Assembly (NCBI RefSeq): GCF_023101765.2 | Contig: NC_064216.1 | Location: forward strand, 3,562,501-3,626,500 | Direction: 5' to 3' | Origin: Spodoptera frugiperda | Taxonomy: Eukaryota; Arthropoda; Insecta; Lepidoptera; Noctuidae | DNA: 64,000 nt | Part shown: one piece after another, positions 46,546 through 54,792 of the stretch | Layout: each line of letters begins with the position of its first letter | Position numbering within the stretch: position 1 is the first letter of the stretch | Translations under genes and position numbers: made by a program | The notes under the pieces: model-generated | Told to the model about the DNA's origin: nothing | Seen by the model: the letters and a program-made list of their open reading frames with translations, nothing else | Databases searched by the model: none

Positions 46546-47089
46546 AGTGTAGAAATCTAAGAATGAACTTAATATCGTTATTGCCGGAAAACGGTGTATC
46601 TTAATTTATAAATTGTTTCCTTAACATCCGTTTATAATTTCTGATTATAAGTTTGAAATCGCCAAACTGCACTAAGCAAGCGTAGTGATTAATACTCAAA
46701 CCTTCTTCATGCGAGAAGAGGCCTCTAGTCACTTATATAAGCTGTTAATGTGAAAGAGGGGATGCAAATAAGGAGGTAACCAGATTCCAGTTTGTTCTCA
46801 GCAGTTATTTTTCTCTTAAATGTTGTTTCACAAACCTCTTTTGTTCCTCGAAACTCTTCAATATTTAAAACACATCTTCCACTAAATAAAAATCTTGAAA
46901 CTTTTTATCAAACTGAAAATGCTATAATAGCCTGTTTAACGCGTATCTTTTCGAGCAACGAATAGTTAGCCATACAGTTTTGGTCATAAAACCAGTTAAA
47001 CACAACCTAATCTCGCTCTTAAATTAAAATGGATAGAGGCGTTTTTGCTCTGCAGTTTTAGTTTAATGGTTCGTGTTCGAAGCTGTACT
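46546..47089. other. non-coding, nothing recognised
   Basis: AT-rich sequence preceding the truncated LINE; no reverse transcriptase motif is visible in any frame here, so the LINE is 5'-truncated. Confidence 0.5.
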
Positions 47090-48189
47090 TTGAAGAATCC
47101 CTTTTCTCTTGGGAAACAAAAGGGGCTTTTCTATAGAGTATTAACTGTCAGCTCAAAAAGAGGATTCTCTCAAGACTACCTACCACCCGGGAGGGAGCTC
47201 GAGAGGGATGTCCCTTACCTGGACCAGCCACATCCCTCAAAACTAATCTCAATAAATTATGAGCTCCTGGAGAATGATGGCTCGGGATCCTCTCTCATCG
47301 GTGAAATTGCCGGCCCTCATATTTACACAGATGGCAGCAAAATTGATGGGGAGTCGGGTCCGCCTTAACTTGGTGGGAGGGGGGGCGCGAGTCAGCGTTT
47401 TCCAAATTTAGTCTAGACTCTTCCTGCACAGTCTTTCAATCCGAACTGTATGCGCTGAATAGAGCCACCAAAATGGCAGAAGACAATAGAGAGAGTAGAG
47501 TAAATATTATGAGTGACTCTAGATCCTCACTCGATGTCTTAAAAAATCCCAAGGTGACCCATCAGTTGGCCAAAGGCATAAAACAGTGTATTGAAAACAT
47601 CAGAGAGCAGGGGAGAGAGGTTCGATTTTACTGGTTAAGAGCCCATGTTGGAACGGCTGGAAACGAGAGAGCAGACGAACTAGCTAAAGCCGCTGCTAAA
47701 ACAAAAGATAACACCACGGCAGACTACTGTAAAGTACCCATGTCCTATGTCAAAAAGAAAATAAGAGATGAGACCATCCGAAAGTGGCAGGACAGGTATA
47801 CCACCTCCACTACTGGGCAGGTCACGAAGTCGTTTCTCCCGAATGTCAATGAGGCATATCGTTTAGTGAGATCGACAAAATTGACACCTGCCCAAGTACA
47901 AGCGTTAACTGGACATGGAGGGATCGCTGAGTACCTGCATCGGTTCAAATTGAAAGAAAGTGCAGGTTGCGAATGCGATTCAACTATCAGTGAGTCTGTA
48001 TGGCACATTATTCTCGACTGTCCTCGTTTTCTGGCCGCCAGAACCAACCTAGAACATCAGATCGATGCAAACTTGGATGCCTCTAAACTGAGCTCTATTC
48101 TTGCTGACGACACTAAAAGACCGCACTTCCTGGAATACATAGATATCATCTTTCGCAGGGCGGCTGAAAGAAACAGCACGCTAAAAAAC
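47090..48189 (+). pseudogene. 5'-truncated I/R1/Jockey-type LINE ORF2: RNase H and zinc knuckle
   Basis: RNase H motifs appear in order: IYTDGSK (first catalytic Asp, near 47324), SELYAL (Glu, near 47434), MSDSRSS (Asp, near 47515) and NERADELAKAA (last Asp, near 47689), preceded by the usual LRAHVGTAG. A C-x-C-x9-H-x4-C knuckle follows at about 47968-48021 (GCECD...WHIILDC), typical of the LINE ORF2 C-terminus, then RPHFLEYIDIIFRRAAERN. The frame is broken twice between about 47346 and 47397, in and near G-runs: a stop at 47366-47368 ends the upstream frame, and coding resumes in the 47473 frame. No reverse transcriptase lies upstream. The RNase H removes RNA from the RNA:DNA hybrid during LINE copying; this copy is inert without its other domains. 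Downstream the frame runs directly into non-LINE sequence. Confidence 0.8.
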
Positions 48190-49599
48190 GGAAACCCAGC
48201 AACAACCAACTTGGACAGTCAAACAAGTTCCACTACAGCAGTATCCGGGATTTCCCGTGCAACGATAACCGATCTGCCTACAATTGGTGAACGGCAAATT
48301 CTCCTTCATGGGGAACACGGTGCCAAGGGTATACGGATTCGGGGGGTTGCCTTGTTTATGAGTACCGGTAGCGAAAGACTGGGGATCGCCTTCTGCAATA
48401 CCGCACATCAGAAATGGCTAACAATCTCGCCAGGCCTTGCCTCCCTTCTGAATGGCAGCACTTTTAAAACAAGCATGAGGCGCAAAGTTTTCGAAGCACT
48501 GCCAGAAATAAAACTGGTGGGTCAAAGCTGTCGACTGTTGCGAACGCGCAACAAAACAATAGCAATGTTTTCCGGCGTTGACGCGATGACCTGCTTCGAA
48601 CAGGCATGTAAGGTGTTGTCCGGTATAGGCAAGTGGGGTCAAGTAGAGGGCGTACAGTCAAGGGTTATCAGCGTGGATGCTGCAGTGGTGGCTTCCGAGA
48701 AGGGAAAGATAGCGGATCTCATGGGCTGTGTTCAGGCTTCCGAACATCATAAAGTCATCGTTTATGAGGACAGGGGTGAAGACCTTAGCTTCCTCAGAAA
48801 AACGGTCCAGGATCCGCCAAGCGTTGATTCCTTAGGTGGTTCGGAGCGATTGCAGCAAAGGTATTCGGAGCAGAGCGCTCTGCAGCAACAGCAACGAAAC
48901 GCTGAGGGGCAACGCAAGGAACGAACCTCGCGAAGTAACCTGTGGGCAATAACATCAGCCATTTGCACGGCTGCGGGTATTATTTCATCACCCTTCAGAA
49001 GTGGAGCGTCCGGATCCGCTCGCGGGGGAAGTAGCGTCGCTCAAGCACATCATACTCAATCCAGGTCACCACCAACAAGAGCTGCAATGGGTCATGTCCG
49101 TCCGCCGAAGCTTCGCCATGCCACCACACCTAGGGACCATATCATAAACGCTTTCCTCGAGTTTGTCGCAGTAATAGAAGCAACAAAGCAAGTCAATCAA
49201 CGAACTTGCAAAACGATCCTGCAGGCTTACCTGCAGGGTAACGAGCTCATACTGAATGATAGACTGGAGGCAGCAGAAGCAGTCATATACGACAACAGTA
49301 CGTCGAAAGTATTGAGAGGAGCTTCGATAAGTCGTAGTATGGCAGCTTACAACGCTACCGCAGGATTTGTGTCTCTAGACGAGAAGGAGTCGGATCAACG
49401 CGGAGTTGTGAAATTTAGGACTCCTCCCGAAGACTCCTTAGTGGTGGTTGCTAGGTGCACCAGGATAATGCTGGACGATGGGATTCTGAAAATGGCAAAA
49501 TCCATTTCTGAATCTGGACCGGAAGGCGTTCTCTTTAGGGGTTGGGACACCCCGACGTTTCACTGGACAAATCGACACCAGCAATTTATACTGCGCTAA
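47473..49599 (+). CDS. 708-codon chimeric open frame: LINE RNase H joined to RNA-virus-derived sequence
   Basis: One uninterrupted frame spans three origins. Residues 1-235 are LINE RNase H and zinc knuckle. Residues about 265-390 form a compact unknown module (GIRIRGVALFM, ISPGLASLLNGST, CRLLRTRNKTIAMFSG). Residues about 390-700 are inferred to be viral, because this frame leads straight to an alphavirus-like helicase Walker A motif that resumes at 53733. The last eight residues come from the terminal repeat of a transposon inserted at 49573, which also supplies the stop. Residues 455-540 are Gln/Ser/Arg-rich and low complexity (a linker). The ATG at 47473 is internal to the RNase H fold, so it is not a natural LINE start, and translation is unproven. 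GC content is clearly above the flanks. Absence of stops over 2.1 kb points to a fairly recent event or to constraint. Confidence 0.7.
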   Translation: MAEDNRESRVNIMSDSRSSLDVLKNPKVTHQLAKGIKQCIENIREQGREVRFYWLRAHVGTAGNERADELAKAAAKTKDNTTADYCKVPMSYVKKKIRDETIRKWQDRYTTSTTGQVTKSFLPNVNEAYRLVRSTKLTPAQVQALTGHGGIAEYLHRFKLKESAGCECDSTISESVWHIILDCPRFLAARTNLEHQIDANLDASKLSSILADDTKRPHFLEYIDIIFRRAAERNSTLKNGNPATTNLDSQTSSTTAVSGISRATITDLPTIGERQILLHGEHGAKGIRIRGVALFMSTGSERLGIAFCNTAHQKWLTISPGLASLLNGSTFKTSMRRKVFEALPEIKLVGQSCRLLRTRNKTIAMFSGVDAMTCFEQACKVLSGIGKWGQVEGVQSRVISVDAAVVASEKGKIADLMGCVQASEHHKVIVYEDRGEDLSFLRKTVQDPPSVDSLGGSERLQQRYSEQSALQQQQRNAEGQRKERTSRSNLWAITSAICTAAGIISSPFRSGASGSARGGSSVAQAHHTQSRSPPTRAAMGHVRPPKLRHATTPRDHIINAFLEFVAVIEATKQVNQRTCKTILQAYLQGNELILNDRLEAAEAVIYDNSTSKVLRGASISRSMAAYNATAGFVSLDEKESDQRGVVKFRTPPEDSLVVVARCTRIMLDDGILKMAKSISESGPEGVLFRGWDTPTFHWTNRHQQFILR
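48190..48642 (+). other. module of uncertain origin between RNase H and viral parts
   Basis: Residues about 240-390 of the chimeric frame. A Ser/Thr-rich linker is followed by a globular-looking block with GVALFMSTGSERLGIAFC, WLTISPGLASLLNGST and SCRLLRTRNKTIAMFSGVD. It may be a C-terminal extension of the LINE ORF2 or the start of the captured sequence; the exact LINE/virus boundary cannot be fixed from one copy. Confidence 0.4.
48643..49572 (+). pseudogene. endogenous RNA-virus element, part 1 (upstream of helicase)
   Basis: Open sequence in frame with the LINE part, ending exactly at the transposon's target duplication (49569-49572). It contains a Gln/Ser/Arg-rich linker, then HIINAFLEFVAVIEATKQVN and GVVKFRTPPEDSLVVVARCT, then a segment ending PTFHW just before the insertion. 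No enzyme motif is visible in this part. The viral assignment comes from continuity with the helicase on the other side of the transposon. In alphavirus-like polyproteins this position lies between the capping methyltransferase and the helicase. No methyltransferase motif is seen. Confidence 0.6.
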
Positions 49600-49717
49600 C
49601 TCAAAAAGCGTACTTTACAGTAGAGGCGTTTAAAGGGAAAAACGTGATAACTTTTACATTAATTAAGATACTTTTTTGAAATTTGGTATGATTGATATTT
49701 AATTTATTTATTGTAAT

Positions 49718-50773
49718 ATGGAACGGTTCTCTTCTTATCTTCAGGAGCGTCAGCAGTCGGTCAAACATCTAATTCTTCCAGACTCAACATCTAATTGGCG
49801 CGAATTAAAAGCTGGCGTTCCTCAAGGCGGCATACTTTCACCTCTCTTATTTTCCATATTTATTAATCTAATCACCTCAGAACTTCAGTGTTCGTACCAT
49901 CTGTATGCCGACGACTTGCAGGTTTATTGTCAGGCCGGCTTTGACGACTTACCGAGTGCCATCACTAAAATTAATGCTGACTTGTCTGCCATCAGCAGCT
50001 GGTCGGCACGGTTTGGAATTGCGGTGAACCCCAACAAATGCCAGGCGATCATCATCGGAAGCTCTCGGTCTCTGGGCAAGGTTGACAATACTTCCCTACC
50101 GCCTGTTGTCTTCGACGGTGCGATCGTGCCGTTCAGTAGTGACGTCAAAAACCTCGGCTTGCTCATTGACAGTAATCTGAACTGGCAGGCACAAGTCACA
50201 AATGTGTGCAAAAAGGTCACCGGATCACTGCGGTCTCTTTATCGCATTAAGAACTTGCTTCCGTCTACCACCAAGTCAATGCTAGTGCAGGCCTTATTGT
50301 TCCCTATTATTGACTATGCGGATGTTTGTTATTACGACCTGAATGCAGATCTCCTCAATAAACTTGACCGACTTCTGAATAACTGCATTCGATTCGTCTT
50401 CAACCTGCGTAAATATGATCACGTTTCTGCACATCGGCTGCAATTAAAGTGGCTGCCCATACGCCAGCGCAGGGAGCAAAGGGCGCTTACCACACTTTTT
50501 TCCCTCCTCGATTCACCTTCTTCGCCTAGCTATCTTTCCTCTCTCTTTCAATACACTTGCGCCAACCACAGCAAATATCTACGCTCTTCCAATAACCGTC
50601 TCCTTCAGTGTCCTACTCATCACACAAAATTCCTTCATTCTTCTTTTTTTATTCAATCTATCTTGCTGTGGAACGCGCTCCCCACCGATATCAGGATGCT
50701 GTCTGCTCGCTTGACGTTCAAGCGGAGGGTTCGGGAGCTTCTTTTGAAGAGGTTATCAGAGGGTTCATCTTGA
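49718..50773 (+). pseudogene. non-LTR reverse transcriptase, C-terminal part
   Basis: A 351-codon intact frame. Residues 32-45 carry AGVPQGGILSPLLF (RT motif with the template-grip segment). YADD, the catalytic metal-binding centre, is at residues 63-66. NPNKCQAIIIG and LGLLIDSNLNW follow, then the helical thumb (SLRSLYRIKNLLP, DYADVCYYDLN, LDRLLNNCIRFVFNLRKYDH) and a WLPIRQRREQR/LWNALPTDIR end typical of CR1/L2/Jockey-group elements. The endonuclease and the first RT motifs, including the first catalytic Asp block, are missing, so it cannot be active. The frame itself has no internal stop, suggesting a young insertion. Confidence 0.85.
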
Positions 50774-50870
50774 TCTTCACTATAAGTAGTATGAATATAT
50801 TATATGTAGATAGTATATGTAATGTTTTATGTAGGTTTATTATGTTTCTATATTATTTAAATATATTTTG

Positions 50871-52242
50871 TACTAGCTTTTGCCCGCGACTTCGTTCGCG
50901 TGGAATAGTGACTTCCGGCAAATTTTTGGTTTTAACCACATAGTTCCCATAGCTATAGGCTGATGATGATGATGATGATGATGAGTTCCCGATCTCGCGG
51001 AATCTCTTCAAAAATGAGATGTGGAAGATATTCCAGGGAACTCTTCAAAAATCAACATAATGAGCTCTGCGTTTGATTTTAATAGATGTATACTCACTTA
51101 GGGCATTGAAAAAATAGTTTAAAAACGGACTTTAACTAAAGAAATATTATAATCTTTCCGAACTTAAGATGAAAACTAACTTAAAACTAAAGAAAGCTAC
51201 GAATTACGAATTTATAACAATTAAAAAAGAAATTATATTAGAACCTATCCTTTATGCTATAATAACCAAGCTTAAACTAAATAATTTAAAAGAAACGACT
51301 TAAATCTAATCTAATTAATTTATAAATTAGACTTACAATTTTATTAAAAAAACTAACTACAGTAACTACAAATAAACTTATTAATTGACAAATACAACGA
51401 AACCAATTTAGAATATACGAAACAGCAGGACCACTACAGACAAATAATCATACGACTGATAATACACATTTTCTACAATAGTACCGAAACGCTCGGCCGA
51501 TACCCAACCAAATAATTGTAACAAAACCATAGCGCAATCTATTTCGCTCCCAACGCCATCTATCGAGGATAAAGACAACTTGGATTATTTATTTATACTC
51601 CGTTCGGGCATTTTCTTTGTACTAAAAGTTTAATTATATTGATATAATTTTTTTCATACCTTTTTACTATTTGTTAACTTTTTTCGATGAATTAAAACAA
51701 TAACATGAACCGAAGTCGTGTAACGATCGACATAGAATTATCTATACTCCGTTAGAGCGTTTTCTTTGTACTAAAAGTTGTATTGTTATATTTTTCATTG
51801 CTTTTTACTATTTTGTAAAAACAAATTTCCAATGAATTAAAACAATAACATGAACTGAACAATTGTAATTACACCATTGCGCGATCAACGCCATCTATCT
51901 ACGGAGTATAGGAACAGCCCGACATTGTTCAATACCGTACTATAAGTACGAAATTGAACAATAGATGGCGCTGTATGTCCGGAATAAATTTATTTTTTAT
52001 TTTATTTTTAATTTATTTTTATTTTATTTTTATTTTTATTTTATTTTATTTTTATTTTATTTTTATTTTATTTTTATTTTATTTTTATTTTTATTTTATT
52101 TTATTTTATTTTTATTTTATTTTTATTTTATTTTTATTTTTATTTTATTTTTATTTTATTTTTATTTTATTTTTATTTTATTTTTATTTTATTTTTATTT
52201 TATTTTTATTTTATTTTATTTTTATTTTTATTTTTATTTTTA

Positions 52243-52273
<31 letters not shown>

Positions 52274-52400
52274 TTTATTTTATTTTTATTTTTATTTTAT
52301 TTTTATTTTTATTTTATTTTTATTTTATTTTTATTTTATTTTATTTTATTTTATTTTATTTTATTTTATTTTATTTTATTTTATTTTATTTTTATTTTTA

Positions 52401-52431
<31 letters not shown>

Positions 52432-52934
52432 TTTATTTTTATTTTATTTTTATTTTATTTGTATTTTATTTTTATTTTATTTTATTTTTATTTTATTTTT
52501 GATTTTTGAAATAAAAATATATCTATGTCCTTTCTAAGGTTCTAAACTATATCTGTACCAAATTTCAACCAAATCCGTCAAATAGTTGCGGAGATTAATG
52601 GTATAAGCATAGAATGTTCGACGTGATTCTTTAATTTGACATAACTTTTTTATTTATGAACCGATTGACATGAAACAAACACTAAATGTAAATTTAAGCA
52701 TCCCACAATATATTCGTGAAAACCGCATCCAACTCGGATCAGCCGTTTCTGAGATTAGCGCGCACAGACGAACAGACAAACAGACAAACAGACAAACAGA
52801 CAAACAGACAAAAAAAAAGTTAATTACATTTTTGGGTTTGACATCGACATAACAATAACCCCTGCTATTTTTTTTATTTTTATTTTCAATGTACAGACAG
52901 CACTTTTCTACGATTTTATTATATGTATAGATAT
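50871..52934. mobile_element. 2.06-kb non-coding repeat, copy 1
   Basis: Near-identical to 58357-60408, from TACTAGCTTTTGCCCGCGAC to TATTATATGTATAGATAT. Contents in order: a GATGAT run near 50963; an AT-rich middle; an imperfect tandem pair (51594-51713 and 51743-51859, each with TATACTCCGTT and TGTACTAAAAGTT); the pentanucleotide array; GTACCAAATTTCAACCAAAT; and an ACAGACAA array (52765-52813). No coding capacity. It sits in the 3' UTR of the LINE at 49718. Confidence 0.9.
51989..52503. repeat. TTTTA/TTTTTA microsatellite array
   Basis: About 0.5 kb of TTTTA and TTTTTA units with almost no other base, in the 2-kb element. The array reads through without stops in forward frames, giving spurious Phe/Ile/Leu/Tyr open frames of 180-190 codons. 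Confidence 0.95.
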
Positions 52935-53130
52935 GTTTGTGTTAGAAAGTATATTGTATTTTTTTTCTCTCCTTGAGCTTTTATTAATTTGCTTGGTCCA
53001 TGCACCTACCACTGGTTCTTCATTGCATCACCTGTAGGTTTGGCTGGTAGAGAATGCCTACGGCATTAAGCCCACCTAGTGTACACACTCATGTGCATGA
53101 AGAAATAAAATAAATAAATAAATAAATAAT

Positions 53131-53698
53131 ATCTCATATTTATATTTCCTTAATTATTTCTATTTTTTGATTTAGCGCAAGTTAGCCGTATATAAACGTA
53201 ATTCATCAAAAAAAATACATCTTATACACGTCTAACTTATGTTAGCGTAGTGTAGTACGGGACGTCGTAGTGCATGATCAATCGTCTGATGCATATTTCA
53301 ATATTTTATTTTATAAAGAATATGTACTTACTTACAAAAAGAATAGTCAGCGTACCATTAATAAACTAATTAATACGTTAATACATAAGTATTTACTATG
53401 TAAAAGTCGCTAAGTCGTTCATTTTACAAACGAACAAGTGTACACACGAACGCACTAAACTACGCTAACTATGAGTTAGTGCAGTGTTGCACGGACTTTG
53501 ACCAAAGTGATCCCCGCGCACACTCCGCTAATAATAGTTGGCGTAATATAAATCGAGTGATTTCAAAAAGTACCTTTACTTAGCGTTTTATAAGATTTGT
53601 AACTTTCTTATTTTTGCATATTTCTTCTCAATTTTTTTATGACGTATGTAAACACACATTTTAAGCAACTTGGCATAAAAAAGTTTTTTCCAAATTTC
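53131..53698. other. right-hand body of the TIR transposon
   Basis: AT-rich, no coding frame. Repeated GTTAGCGTAGTGTAGTACGG-type motifs near 53241, ACTACGCTAACTATGAGTTA-GTGCAGT near 53457 and GTTGGCGTAATATAA near 53538 resemble the transposon ends. Confidence 0.6.
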
Positions 53699-53732
53699 GA
53701 GTTAGCGTAGTATAAATTGCTGGTGTCGAAAT

Positions 53733-54634
53733 GGTGTACCTGGATGCGGCAAAACTACCTGGATAATCGACCAATTCGAAGCGGAAAGAGATTTAATCGT
53801 CACCACAACAACGGAAGCGGCAAATGACCTAAGAGACAAACTATCCTGCCGAATCGGGGGGATGGTCAAATCAAAGGTCCGAACAATGGCGTCCATTTTG
53901 GTGAATGGATTAAAAGAGCAAAAGAGCTGCCATCGAATGATGGTAGATGAGGCTCTCATGAATCACTTTGGGGCCATTGTGATGGCTGCAAGAATAACTC
54001 AGGCAAAAGAAGTCCTGCTGATTGGTGACGTGAATCAACTTCCCTTCATTGACCGCGACAACCTCTTCCCCCTCATTTACACCCGCCCTACGTACATCGC
54101 GGCTATAAGCCAAGAACTTCTCTGCACTCACAGAAACCCAATGGACGTGGCATATGCTCTTGGTGCTGTGTACTGTGGTATTTACTCGGCTAGGTCGAAG
54201 GTGAGATCTCTTGAGTTAAAAAGCTTCTCAGGAGCGCAGATCCCAATATCTTCACCGAACACGTTATACCTAGTACATACCCAGACAGAAAAGGAATCCC
54301 TAAAAATCAGGGATACGGTTCAGGTGCGGGATCACGCGTACTCACGGTGCACGCGGCCCAGGGGCTATCGTGCGCGGCAGTGTTAGTTGTAAACACAGCG
54401 CAGAGGAAACAGCGGATACACGACAGTGTACCGCATGCCGTCGTAGCTATATCTCGTCACACTGACAGCTGTGTTTACTACACGGATGTCAGTGACGACG
54501 CGATCAGCAAAATCATCAGACGAGCGTTGGGTGAGAGTGAGCGGGGAATCCTGGACTATAACCTTAAAATGGCAATCAGGAATAGGGACGCAACGGTTAT
54601 CGGCGCTCTTTTGGGCGGGGAGGGTTCGTTTTAG
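53733..54634 (+). pseudogene. endogenous RNA-virus element, part 2: alphavirus-like SF1 helicase
   Basis: Superfamily 1 helicase motifs appear in order: motif I/Walker A GVPGCGKTT at 53733-53759; motif II VDEAL near 53943; motif III LLIGDVNQLP near 54015; motif V VHAAQGLS near 54347; motif VI AISRHT near 54446. In the family this ATPase unwinds viral RNA and acts as a 5'-triphosphatase. The V-GCGKT, GDxxQ and VHxxQG forms fit alphavirus-like supergroup viruses; virga/nege-like insect viruses are the likely source (inference). Motifs I-III lie in one frame and V-VI in another, so there is a frame change between about 54300 and 54340, and a stop at 54632-54634. No polymerase motif follows, so the relic ends at or just after the helicase. 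It is non-functional as it stands. Confidence 0.85.
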
Positions 54635-54792
54635 GCCTGAGCTGTGTTGCTGGGACGATGACATTATCGTGTTTATTGAAACTGCCTAGATGTTGTGTTA
54701 TTGTAGTCACTATGAGTGTAATAACATAAAATTAGGGTAAATACGAGTATATTTAACATAACTACTTTGTGTGTGTTTGTTGCAAATGTATA
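54635..54792. other. edge of the viral relic
   Basis: About 45 bp beyond the stop may still be viral in another frame (RPELCCWDDDI), after which the sequence becomes AT-rich and unrecognised up to the next transposon. Confidence 0.3.

Larger units (their letters stand above)
49718..53130 (+). mobile_element. 5'-truncated CR1/L2-like LINE inserted in the TIR transposon
   Basis: Starts abruptly inside the reverse transcriptase domain, continues through a 3' UTR (50774-50870, then 52935-53100 with GGCTGGTAGAGAATGCCTAC), and ends in a (TAAA)n tail at about 53103-53130. The UTR is split by a 2.06-kb element. 5' truncation plus a short tandem tail is the usual outcome of target-primed reverse transcription. 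A clear target duplication was not found. Confidence 0.8.
49573..53728. mobile_element. TIR DNA transposon inserted in the viral element
   Basis: Terminal inverted repeats of about 30 bp with one mismatch (CGACACCAGCAATTTATAC...; mirrored at 53699-53728). Direct repeats AAAT lie on both sides (49569-49572 and 53729-53732). Related GTTAGCGTAGT motifs recur inside near 53176, 53241, 53456-53480 and 53538, as subterminal repeats. No transposase frame is present, so it is non-autonomous; without the LINE it holds, it is only about 0.74 kb. A 4-bp duplication with this terminus does not let me name a superfamily. Confidence 0.85.

Noticed and set aside
49930..50220. 96-codon minus-strand frame opposite the reverse transcriptase
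   Set aside because: Antisense shadow of the YADD-containing frame.
51954..52537. Two overlapping 180-190-codon open frames rich in Phe, Ile, Leu and Tyr, and their counterparts at 59437-59964
   Set aside because: They are translations of the TTTTA/TTTTTA array, which has no stop in forward frames; composition is pure repeat.
52765..52813. ACAGACAA array as an independent satellite
   Set aside because: It occurs at the same place in both 2-kb elements and in shorter form near the ends of other dispersed repeats, so it belongs to the element.
53733..54634. Helitron or Pif1-type cellular helicase
   Set aside because: Motif III reads GDVNQ and motif V VHAAQG with the short viral SF1 spacing; no Rep domain or long Pif1 insert is present.
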